A DNA stretch of 17,412 nucleotides from an uncultured Eubacteriales bacterium (GTDB lineage Bacteria; Bacillota; Clostridia; Christensenellales; Borkfalkiaceae): contig CATYEP010000026.1 of assembly GCA_958405585.1 (NCBI GenBank), positions 1 through 17,412 of the forward strand, read 5' to 3'. The first letter of the stretch is position 1. Every line of letters begins with the position of its first letter. A program made the translations under genes and the position numbers. Below are positions 1 to 6,281 of this stretch, one piece after another. The notes beneath the pieces are model-generated. The model did no database searches, was not told where the DNA came from, and saw only the letters and a program-made list of their open reading frames with translations.

Positions 1-447
1 GGCATTTATTTTCCGTTTTACGCGGAGGCCAATGTGAATACGAATATTCCGAGCTATGTCCTGCCTGTTACGATGGCGCACGAAATGACCCACGCCAAGG
101 GAGTATCGCGCGAAAACGAAGCTAATATTACGGCTTATGTGCTGTGTATCCGTTCGCAGGATGTATATTTGCGTTACAGTGGGTTGATGAGTGCGGCGGC
201 GGTCACGCTGAATGCTCTGCCTGAAGAAGATTTTAATACGCTTTATGAACGGTTATTGCCGCAGATAAAGCAAGAATATCGTAATGCGAACGAGCATTAC
301 GACAAATATGAAGGTATTATTGATGATATTTCAGAATTTTTCAATGATTTATTTCTGAAAGCGAACGGAGTACAGGACGGAACGATGAGCTATGGCAGAA
401 CGGTAGAGAGTCTGGTGGAACTCTATTGGGAACAGAGCGGAGAATAG
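1..447 (+). CDS. DUF3810-like zinc metallopeptidase, C-terminal part
   Basis: The frame is open to the left window edge, so the true start is missing. The first visible residues are GIYFPFYAEANVNTNIPSYV, and the in-frame GTG at 34 is an internal valine, not a start. A zinc-peptidase signature HEMTH is encoded at 79-93, followed by ENEAN at 112-126, whose glutamate (118-120) is the probable third zinc ligand. The order of a 'PFYAEAN'-like segment, HExxH, EAN, then a YSG segment (about 175-183) matches DUF3810 proteins as I remember them, which are membrane-bound HExxH proteins with an N-terminal membrane region; that region would lie upstream of the window. Substrate is unknown. No neighbour upstream can be seen. 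The gene ends at TAG 445-447, about 78 bases before a terminator hairpin. Family fit is good; function beyond metallopeptidase is not established. Confidence 0.8.
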   Translation, partial: GIYFPFYAEANVNTNIPSYVLPVTMAHEMTHAKGVSRENEANITAYVLCIRSQDVYLRYSGLMSAAAVTLNALPEEDFNTLYERLLPQIKQEYRNANEHYDKYEGIIDDISEFFNDLFLKANGVQDGTMSYGRTVESLVELYWEQSGE

Positions 448-525
448 AGGACTGCGAAAAAAGTACGGAGGATTGTGAAGCGGTCGTAGTAGGGATACAG
501 GAAGTAAATGCAAAAATGATTTTGT

Positions 526-560
526 GCGCGCCGTCGGCCAAAGGTTGACGGCGCGCTTTT
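526..560 (+). terminator. Rho-independent terminator after the DUF3810-like gene
   Basis: GCGCGCCGTC (526-535) pairs perfectly with GACGGCGCGC (547-556). The inner GGCC/GGTT extends the stem by four pairs including two G-U, with an AAA loop, and TTTT follows (557-560). The U-tract is short, so termination may be partial. The descending arm overlaps the -35 box of the feo promoter. Confidence 0.75.
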
Positions 561-573
561 GGAGTGCTATAAT
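545..573 (+). promoter_or_regulatory. Sigma-A-like promoter of the feo operon
   Basis: TTGACG (545-550) and TATAAT (568-573) are separated by exactly 17 bases. The -10 box is preceded by TG-n (565-567), an extended -10. Transcription should start near 580, giving a leader of about 33 bases before feoA. The -35 box lies inside the descending arm of the upstream terminator. A loose CTATAA...TTATAG inverted pair (567-572/591-596) spans the start site and could be an operator, but it does not clearly match a Fur or DtxR box. Confidence 0.8.
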
Positions 574-612
574 AATTTACCGAAAAAAGTTTATAGAGCA
601 AAGGAGTAGGCA

Positions 613-837
613 ATGCTGTTGAGTGATGCAAAAATCGGAGGGAAATACATTGTGGAAAATATTTCTCTGCCGTTTGAAATGGAGCGGCGCCTGGAAGCGC
701 TTGGCATGACCGATTTTGCGCCTGTTACCGTCCTGAACCGAAAAGGGAAAGGGATCCTGATCATCAAGCTGCGCGGTACGCGGTTTGCGCTTGGCTGCAA
801 CATAACCAGAAATATCAGCGTGAGGGAAGCGGAATGA
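613..837 (+). CDS. feoA: Ferrous iron transport protein A (FeoA)
   Basis: This 74-residue protein has the size and pattern of a single-domain FeoA: a small SH3-like cytoplasmic beta-barrel thought to bind and modulate FeoB. The typical core is visible: a GGKYIVENI strand, then RRLEALGM, VTVLNRKGKG, then IIKLRGTRFALGCNIT, in which the 'G..R.ALG...A/I..I.V' ending is characteristic. The start is well supported by AAGGAG at 601-606, six bases before ATG 613. It is the first gene of the operon and overlaps feoB by ATGA (834-837), which implies translational coupling. There is only one FeoA domain and no fusion to FeoB. Identification is firm from family pattern and neighbour. Confidence 0.95.
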   Translation: MLLSDAKIGGKYIVENISLPFEMERRLEALGMTDFAPVTVLNRKGKGILIIKLRGTRFALGCNITRNISVREAE

Positions 838-2909
838 GCGAAAAAAGAAAAGAAGACGTACAGGAAGACGTACAGGAAGAAATGACCATCGGATTTATCG
901 GGAATCCGAATTGCGGGAAAACGACGCTTTTCAATGCCTATACGGGAGCAAACCTGAAAGTTGCAAACTGGCCCGGGGTGACGGTTGAAAAAGTGGAAGG
1001 CGCGATCCGCGATCATAATCAGAGGATCCACCTGGTGGATCTTCCGGGGACATATTCGCTGACATCTTATACGATGGAAGAGACGGTCGCGCGCAATTTT
1101 ATCCTGAGCGACGAAGTGGATGTAGTCATCAATGTGGTGGATGCGTCGGTGCTGGAGCGCGGTTTGTACCTGACACTGCAGCTTCTGGAACTGGGCAAGC
1201 CGGTGGTGATGGCTCTGAATATGATGGATATTGTGCAGAAACGCGGCATGGAGATCGATATGCACCGTTTGCCGGAAATGCTGGGTATCCCTGTGATCCC
1301 CGTAACGGCCCGCAAACGCAGGGGACTGGATGTGCTGCTTCATGCGGCGATCCATCACCGCGGCCACAAGCCTTCGGAAGGGCTTGTGCACGATCATCCG
1401 TATGCGTCAGCGCACCAGCACGATCATGCCGAACATGCCATGGTGTATTCGGACGTGATCGAGGATAAGATCGATAAGATCATCGCTGCGCTGGAAGAAA
1501 AATATCCCGATCTTCCGAATTACCGCTGGCATGCGATCAAATTGCTGGAAGGGGATAAGGAGATCGTGGAAAAATATCCCGTCGATCTTCCGGATGTTCT
1601 GGATAAAAATTATGAATCGGAGATCATTAACCAAAAATACGATTTTATCGGCGAGATCATACACGAAGTGCTCCTTCATAAACAGGAACAGGATATTTTT
1701 ACCGAAAAGATCGACCGCGTTCTGACGCACAGGATCTGGGGTATCCCCGTATTTCTCGGGATCATGGCACTGGTGTTTTTCCTGACGTTCTTTGTGGGGG
1801 ACTGGATCAAAGGATTCTTTGAACTGGGGATCGGCTGGCTGTCGGATACGGTACAAACGGGTCTGGATTCCGTCGGAGCAAGCCGGATTATCACGTCCCT
1901 TGTTGTGGACGGTATCATCGGCGGCGTGGGAATGATTTTGACTTTCCTTCCGAATATCTTTATTTTGTTCCTTGCGCTGGCATTTCTGGAAGACAGCGGT
2001 TACATGTCCCGTGTGGCATATGTCATGGAAGGGCTGATGAGCAAGCTCGGACTTTCCGGCAAAGCGTTCATTCCCATGCTTTTGGGGTTCGGTTGTACTG
2101 TGCCTGCAATTATGGCTTCCCGCGCACTCGAAAACAAACGTGACCGTATCAAAGTCATGCTGGTGACTCCGTTTATGAGCTGCAGCGCGCGCCTGACGAT
2201 CTATATTCTCTTTGCGGAAATGTTTTTCGGCGGTTACGCCATGCTTGCGGCGTATTCGATGTATGTGATCGGCATCGTCGTGGCGATCGGAATATCGGCG
2301 ATCCTTCATCTGATCGATAAGAAACAAAACGCCAATTATCTTATCATTGAGCTTCCCGAATATAAAATGCCCGATCTGCGCACGGTCGGGATCTATGTAT
2401 GGGAGAAAGTCAAAGATTATCTTGTCAAAGCGGGAACGACTATCTTTATTGCGACTATCATCATCTGGGCTTTGCTTTATTTCGGCCCGCAGGGATTTGC
2501 GGAAGATATGTCGGCAAGTTTCGGCGCGTATATCGGAAAATTCCTCGTGCCTGTCTTTGTCCCTATCGGACTCGGATTCTGGCAGATCGTCGTTGCGCTC
2601 ATCGCGGGCATTTCAGCGAAAGAAGTTGTTGTTTCCAGCTGTGCCGTCCTGTTCGGCATCGTCAATGCAAGCTCTGCCGAAGGAATGCAGGAATTTGCGG
2701 CTGTCCTTTCTTCTATCGGATTTGGTCAGCTCAACGCATTCTGTCTGATGGTATTCTGTCTGCTTTACATTCCCTGTGCCGCAACGCTTGCGACCATTCA
2801 TAAAGAATCCAAAAGCTGGAAATGGACAGGATTCGTTGCCCTGTTTCAACTGGCCGTTGCATGGCTGATCACCTTTGTGATCTACCAGATCGGATGTCTG
2901 TTTGTATAG
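834..2909 (+). CDS. feoB: Ferrous iron transporter B (FeoB), GTPase-permease
   Basis: FeoB is the inner-membrane Fe2+ permease with an N-terminal G-protein domain. This 691-residue copy shows G1 GNPNCGKTT (residues 23-31), G2 in NWPGVTVEK (about 46-53), G3 DLPGTYSL (about 69-76) and G4 NMMD (about 129-132). A helical GDI-like segment and a membrane domain from about residue 300 follow, containing GFGCTVPAIMASR, PFMSCSARL and GISAKEVVVS, the conserved gate-like segments. Two oddities: a charged N-terminal extension made from a 12-bp tandem duplication (852-875), and a histidine-rich linker HQHDHAEHA after the G domain. ATG 834 is favoured by the ATGA overlap with feoA. ATG 882 (Met17), with AGGAAGA just upstream, would give the usual short FeoB N-terminus and is a real alternative. 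Function is certain; only the start is open. Confidence 0.97.
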   Translation: MSEKRKEDVQEDVQEEMTIGFIGNPNCGKTTLFNAYTGANLKVANWPGVTVEKVEGAIRDHNQRIHLVDLPGTYSLTSYTMEETVARNFILSDEVDVVINVVDASVLERGLYLTLQLLELGKPVVMALNMMDIVQKRGMEIDMHRLPEMLGIPVIPVTARKRRGLDVLLHAAIHHRGHKPSEGLVHDHPYASAHQHDHAEHAMVYSDVIEDKIDKIIAALEEKYPDLPNYRWHAIKLLEGDKEIVEKYPVDLPDVLDKNYESEIINQKYDFIGEIIHEVLLHKQEQDIFTEKIDRVLTHRIWGIPVFLGIMALVFFLTFFVGDWIKGFFELGIGWLSDTVQTGLDSVGASRIITSLVVDGIIGGVGMILTFLPNIFILFLALAFLEDSGYMSRVAYVMEGLMSKLGLSGKAFIPMLLGFGCTVPAIMASRALENKRDRIKVMLVTPFMSCSARLTIYILFAEMFFGGYAMLAAYSMYVIGIVVAIGISAILHLIDKKQNANYLIIELPEYKMPDLRTVGIYVWEKVKDYLVKAGTTIFIATIIIWALLYFGPQGFAEDMSASFGAYIGKFLVPVFVPIGLGFWQIVVALIAGISAKEVVVSSCAVLFGIVNASSAEGMQEFAAVLSSIGFGQLNAFCLMVFCLLYIPCAATLATIHKESKSWKWTGFVALFQLAVAWLITFVIYQIGCLFV

Positions 2910-2916
2910 GTAGCTT

Positions 2917-3147
2917 ATGTGGTGGATCAGCATTCTGATTGCCGCTCTCCTTATCCTTTGGATAGCGGCTGCCGCTGTTTATCTTGTACGCAGAAAGAAA
3001 AAAAATAAGAATAAGTGTGAGGGTTGTCCTTTTCGCAATCCCGCACACTGTCACAAAAAATACTCCCCGCCGCGCCGCCCCCAAATTTTTGGGGCGCGGC
3101 ACTGCTGTGATTTTTCGGATCCGTCGGAGAACGGCATGCGTTTTTAA
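2917..3147 (+). CDS. FeoB-associated Cys-rich membrane protein
   Basis: A 76-residue protein starts seven bases after feoB. Residues about 3-25 form one hydrophobic helix, followed by the basic stretch RRKKKNKNK and a CEGCPFRNPAHCH motif. This architecture (one helix, KK-rich stretch, CxxCP...C) is that of the FeoB-associated Cys-rich family found beside feoB in many Clostridia. Its role is unproven; a FeoC-like or Fe2+-handling helper at the inner membrane face is the usual idea. The C-terminal tail (about residues 48-76) is long for the family and contains a second cysteine pair, RHCCDF, and its codons carry a GC-rich hairpin. The ribosome binding site is weak (TAGGTAG), so translation may depend on coupling to feoB. 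Confidence 0.85.
   Translation: MWWISILIAALLILWIAAAAVYLVRRKKKNKNKCEGCPFRNPAHCHKKYSPPRRPQIFGARHCCDFSDPSENGMRF
3069..3100 (+). other. GC-rich inverted repeat inside the end of the Cys-rich gene
   Basis: GCCGCG (3069-3074) pairs with CGCGGC (3095-3100), and CCCC (3079-3082) with GGGG (3091-3094), with a four-base bulge on the left and an AAA/TTT top. It would be a strong RNA hairpin, but no T-run follows immediately (TTTTT appears only at about 3112). It may be a weak terminator of the feo operon or an mRNA-stability element. I saw no better terminator before the next promoter. Confidence 0.5.
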
Positions 3148-3284
3148 GCGATGATGGATGGCCTTTTTAAGCGGCGTCCGATCGGGGACCGAAATCCTGC
3201 TTCGATCATTTAAGACAATGGGAAAGATCCGTTTCATATTTGACGGCAGGGAAGAATAAATTTAGGAGAAAGTCGGCAAAGTAC

Positions 3285-3309
3285 AAGAAATTTTAAGAAA
3301 TTTTAAAAT
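3285..3309 (+). repeat. 10-bp tandem A/T repeat upstream of the adh promoter
   Basis: AAGAAATTTT occurs twice in tandem (3285-3294, 3295-3304), followed by AAAATT. The repeat lies about 5-29 bases upstream of the -35 box, where an RNA polymerase alpha-subunit UP element would sit. The 10-bp period would phase the A/T tracts on one helix face and could bend the DNA. Confidence 0.6.
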
Positions 3310-3313
3310 TCAC

Positions 3314-3344
3314 TTGACTTAGAGTCAACTTTAAGTTTTATAAT
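3314..3344 (+). promoter_or_regulatory. MerR-type promoter/operator of the alcohol dehydrogenase gene
   Basis: TTGACT (3314-3319) and TATAAT (3339-3344) are 19 bases apart, longer than the usual 17. The spacer region carries the dyad ACTTAGAGTCAACTTTAAGT (3317-3336), with nine-base arms differing at one position pair. An over-long spacer spanned by a dyad is the hallmark of promoters activated by MerR-family regulators, which untwist the spacer. No merR gene is in the window, so the regulator would act in trans. Start near 3351; leader about 40 bases. Confidence 0.82.
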
Positions 3345-3391
3345 AGAGAAAAAACAGCGCGAGAAAGCGTAGCGGAAAAGGAGTAAAGGAA

Positions 3392-4558
3392 ATGTTAGGA
3401 AATTTTACGTATTGCAATCCGACGAAATTATATTTTGGTAAGAACGCTCTGGAAGGACTGAACGAACAGTTGCCCAAATACGGAAAAAATGTGCTTTTGG
3501 TGTACGGCGGCGGATCGATCAAGAAAAACGGGATCTACGACGCTGTGATGAAAGTATTGAAAGAGAACGGAAAGACAGTTTATGAAGATGCAGGCGTTAT
3601 GCCGAATCCGACGACGGAAAAGATGAAAGAAGGGATCGAGCGGGCGCGTGCGGCAAAAGCAGATCTGATCCTGGCTGTCGGCGGCGGATCGGTCATCGAT
3701 TATGCGAAGGGTGTGTCGGTATCGGTGCATTGCAAAGAAGATTTTTGGGATAAATACTATCTGCGCATGGAGGATCCCGATTGTGAGATCGTTCCGGTAG
3801 GGGCGGTGCTTACGATGGTCGGTACGGGCAGTGAAATGAACGGAGGCTCGGTCATTACGAATCCTGCGCAGAAACTGAAGATCGGGAAAGTATTCGGGGA
3901 AGAAGTGTTTCCGAAATTTGCGATTTTGAATCCGGAATATACGTTTACCTTACCGAAATACCAGATGATCGCGGGATTTTTTGATATACTCTGCCATATA
4001 CACGAACAGTATTTTTCGGGGACGGACGACAATACGAGCGACTATGTGATGGAAGGATTGATGCATTCGCTGATCCATAGTGCAAACATTGCGGTGGAGG
4101 ATCCGAAAAACTATGAGGCGCGGAGCAATATCATGTGGACGGCGACTTGGGCGCTGAATACGTTTGTTGCGATGGGCAAGGATACGGACTGGGAAGTGCA
4201 TATGATCGGGCAGGCGGTCGGCGCATATACGGACGCAACGCACGGCATGACGCTTGCGGCGGTAACGCCTGCGTATATGCGGCATATTTTGCCGTACGGG
4301 TTAAAGAAGATGGCGCGGTATGCCGTGAATGTCTGGGGTGTTGATCCGAACGGAAAGAGCGAGGAACAGACCGCAAAGGAAGGTCTGGCGGCACTGGAAA
4401 AATGGATGCGCGCGATCGGGCTGGTAATGGATCTGAAAACGCTGGGTGTTACGGAAGACATGATTCCCGGAATAGCAGACAGCACATACATTATGCAGGG
4501 CGGTTACAAAGTGCTGACAAAAGAAGAAGTGATTGAGATCCTCAGAGAAAGTTTGTGA
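3392..4558 (+). CDS. Iron-containing (YqhD/BDH-type) alcohol dehydrogenase
   Basis: This 388-residue protein belongs to the group III metal-dependent alcohol dehydrogenases. It most resembles the NAD(P)H-dependent butanol dehydrogenase/YqhD branch, which reduces aldehydes in the cytoplasm. The dinucleotide-binding segment GGGSIKKNG is at residues 39-47, as in NADPH-preferring YqhD, and a second GGGSVID at about 96-102. Predicted metal ligands are Asp198, His202, His270 and His284 (DILCH, EVHMIG and ATHGMT), matching the family pattern. Length is normal. AAGGAG at 3378-3383 lies eight bases before ATG 3392. The MerR-type promoter points to induction by reactive aldehydes or related electrophiles rather than a purely fermentative role; this is inference. 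No clear terminator follows within the 39 bases before the cat pseudogene. Confidence 0.93.
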   Translation: MLGNFTYCNPTKLYFGKNALEGLNEQLPKYGKNVLLVYGGGSIKKNGIYDAVMKVLKENGKTVYEDAGVMPNPTTEKMKEGIERARAAKADLILAVGGGSVIDYAKGVSVSVHCKEDFWDKYYLRMEDPDCEIVPVGAVLTMVGTGSEMNGGSVITNPAQKLKIGKVFGEEVFPKFAILNPEYTFTLPKYQMIAGFFDILCHIHEQYFSGTDDNTSDYVMEGLMHSLIHSANIAVEDPKNYEARSNIMWTATWALNTFVAMGKDTDWEVHMIGQAVGAYTDATHGMTLAAVTPAYMRHILPYGLKKMARYAVNVWGVDPNGKSEEQTAKEGLAALEKWMRAIGLVMDLKTLGVTEDMIPGIADSTYIMQGGYKVLTKEEVIEILRESL

Positions 4559-4597
4559 ATGAAGGCACAACAGAAAAAAGGATGAAGGAGATAAGTG

Positions 4598-5088
4598 ATG
4601 TTCAAACGGATAAATGTGGAAACATGGGCGAGGAAAGAATATTTTGAGCATTACAGGCAAGTACCTTGTTCCTATAGTATGACAGTAAAATTGGATATTA
4701 CAAAGCTGCGGGAAAGGATACACAGACATTTTCCCTGCTTTGGACTGAATTTTCGCAGGATTGGAAGAAATTTTTGGCTTCTTATGAAGCAGATAAAAAT
4801 AATTACGGTAAACAACAGGGATTTTGCGTAAAGGAGATGCCTGAGAACACGTTTGATGTGTCCATGGTCCCTTGGACAACATTTGAAGGCTTTCATTTAG
4901 GGTTGGATAAAGGCGGCGACTATCTTATACCTATCTTTACAATGGGGAAATTTTATAAAGACGGGGCAAGAACAATGCTGCCGCTTGCAATACAGGTCAA
5001 TCACGCGGTCTGCGATGGGTTTCATGTTTGCAGATTCGTAAATGAATTGCAGGAAAGGATAGCAGAATTTAAAGTAAAATCAATATAA
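4598..5088 (+). pseudogene. Chloramphenicol acetyltransferase (CAT) pseudogene, internal deletion
   Basis: The first 39 codons from ATG 4598 read as a typical CAT N-terminus (WARKEYFEHY, then CSYSMTVKLDITKL). After about 4709-4716 this frame turns to unrelated sequence and runs only to 4831. In the +2-shifted frame the same DNA continues as KDTQTFSLLWTEF from 4714, then NTFDVSMVPWTTFEGF, DYLIPIFTMGKFY, LPLAIQVNHAVCDGFHVCRF, ending at 5088. Compared with CAT families of about 210-220 residues, roughly 45-50 codons between the LDITKL and KDTETFS positions are missing, with a net frame change. The catalytic His-Ala-Val-Cys-Asp-Gly motif and the active-site Ser of VSMVPW remain, although the first His of the usual HH pair is Asn. 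GAAGGAG precedes the start. Activity is not expected because the trimer-forming N-terminal half is broken. Neighbouring DNA is unusually AT-rich, suggesting acquisition. Confidence 0.88.
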
Positions 5089-5360
5089 GATAAACCGAAT
5101 AACGGAGCGTATTGTTTTTTCGGTGAATCATAATTTTTTATCTGGTATGGCTGCGATTTAAATTATTCACAGATGAATTTTCTTACATATGTGTTAAAAT
5201 TCATTTGCATGTTTTTTGGATAATTAAAATAAAAAATGATGACATATGAACGAAAAAGAATATGTTCGAGGGCAGAAAAGGATAACGGTGAGGTAGTTTT
5301 CTGCTGACAAAATAGATCTGCCCGATTTTTACGAAGCACGCCGCAGATGAAAGAAGGGTA
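5089..5360 (+). other. AT-rich non-coding stretch, possible small-RNA region
   Basis: No gene is visible. Bases 5101-5240 contain 36 G+C of 140 by hand count, far below the neighbouring genes. From about 5270 there are mutually exclusive pairings: GGGCAG (5270-5275) with CTGCCC (5328-5333), and ATCTGC (5326-5331) with GCAGAT (5343-5348). These lead into the terminator at 5361. It could be an untranslated 3' tail of the cat remnant, a stand-alone small RNA or an attenuator remnant. No known riboswitch consensus was recognised and no convincing promoter was found within it. Confidence 0.35.
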
Positions 5361-5404
5361 AAAGACTCGGTTTGCAAATGGTCATGCAAACCGAGTCTTT
5401 TATT
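5361..5404 (+). terminator. Strong rho-independent terminator
   Basis: AAAGACTCGGTTTGCA (5361-5376) pairs perfectly over 16 bases with TGCAAACCGAGTCTTT (5385-5400) around an eight-base loop, followed by TATTATTT. It ends transcription arriving from the adh/cat side, and insulates the DUF5058 operon, whose promoter begins at 5468. Confidence 0.9.
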
Positions 5405-5467
5405 ATTTGCGCAACAGGTGAAAAATGTTTTTCTTGGCGAATTTTTGATAAATAAAGTATCTAAAAC

Positions 5468-5496
5468 TTGAAAATATATGTCGTGTGTGTTATACT
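5468..5496 (+). promoter_or_regulatory. Promoter of the DUF5058 operon
   Basis: TTGAAA (5468-5473) and TATACT (5491-5496) have a 17-base spacer, and TGT directly precedes the -10 box (extended -10). The start should be near 5503, leaving about 45 bases of leader to the gene at 5548. Its position after a strong terminator supports an independent transcription unit. Confidence 0.75.
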
Positions 5497-5547
5497 GGTT
5501 AAAAGAAGCAAGGATTGCTCTTTGCAATAAAATAAACGGAGTTTTTT

Positions 5548-6267
5548 ATGTTTTTTCAGCTCAATGCGGTACAATTCGATAAGAATGCACCCATTTTGTA
5601 TGTGATCGTAGCGATCATTCTGGCTGTGGTGGTTGCGCAGGCAGTTTTTTTTCTTATCCGCGCATACCGCCGCGGTGTTAAAATCGGAATGTCTAAGGCC
5701 GTCCTGAACAAGACTATGGTGCGCGCGGGTATTTTTACGATAGCGCCGGCGGTCGCGATTCTTGTCGGGATCGTGGCCCTTTCGCAGAAGCTCGGAATTC
5801 CGTTGCCGTGGCTGCGGCTTTCGGTCATCGGCAGTTTCAGTTATGAAACCATCGCCGCAAATATTTTCCCCGACAATGTTACCGATGCGACGATCTATGT
5901 TACCGTTGCACTGGTCATGACCTGCGGTATGCTTGTATCTATGTTCCTGCCTCTGATCACGGGGAAAAAGATCCAGCGCGGATTGATGCGCATGCGTCAG
6001 CGTGATAAAAAGTGGGGCGAAATTTTCATGACAGCGCTTTTTCTGGGCATGATCTCCGCTTTTCTTGGCTATATTTTCGGCGGCGTGGGGGAAGGAGCGC
6101 ACGGCTGGATCCCTGTGCTGGTGTTTTTTGTTTCCGCTATTGTTATGGCGCTTTGCGGTTTGTTATTGAAAGTGACAAAATGGCGCTGGATCAACGATTA
6201 TGCGCTTCCGTTCTGTATCATCGTGGGCATGGCGTCCGCCGTTCCCATTACAATGCTTTTGGGCTGA
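5548..6267 (+). CDS. DUF5058 family integral membrane protein
   Basis: This 239-residue, highly hydrophobic protein is recognised as DUF5058 from its layout: a short polar N-terminus, a first helix (about residues 14-36), the basic loop RAYRRGVKIGMSKAVLNKT, then FTIAPAVAILVGIVAL and LGIPLPWLRLSVIGSFSYE, the most characteristic segment. About six membrane helices are apparent. ACGGAG sits seven bases before ATG 5548. No function is established for the family. Nothing in it resembles an ATP-binding domain, so it is either a secondary transporter subunit or a membrane enzyme. Its neighbours, a second membrane protein and an M20 hydrolase in one tight operon, suggest movement of a peptide-like or acylated amino acid substrate. 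That is inference. Confidence 0.85.
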   Translation: MFFQLNAVQFDKNAPILYVIVAIILAVVVAQAVFFLIRAYRRGVKIGMSKAVLNKTMVRAGIFTIAPAVAILVGIVALSQKLGIPLPWLRLSVIGSFSYETIAANIFPDNVTDATIYVTVALVMTCGMLVSMFLPLITGKKIQRGLMRMRQRDKKWGEIFMTALFLGMISAFLGYIFGGVGEGAHGWIPVLVFFVSAIVMALCGLLLKVTKWRWINDYALPFCIIVGMASAVPITMLLG

Positions 6268-6281
6268 GGAGATAAAAAACT

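Noticed and set aside
567..596. Fur box upstream of feoA
   Set aside because: The CTATAA...TTATAG pair is widely spaced and does not match the interrupted palindromes of Fur, DtxR or MntR; noted only as a possible operator.
591..1397. 268-codon minus-strand frame opposite feoA/feoB
   Set aside because: Antisense shadow; low-quality composition and no domain, while feoA and feoB are certain.
1407..2327. 306-codon minus-strand frame opposite feoB
   Set aside because: Antisense shadow; the His/Asp/Lys-rich translation mirrors hydrophobic codons of the FeoB membrane domain.
5250..5404. Known riboswitch (fluoride, ykkC-type, T-box, TPP, cobalamin, c-di-GMP classes considered)
   Set aside because: None of the conserved core sequences I know is present; kept only as an unclassified RNA candidate.
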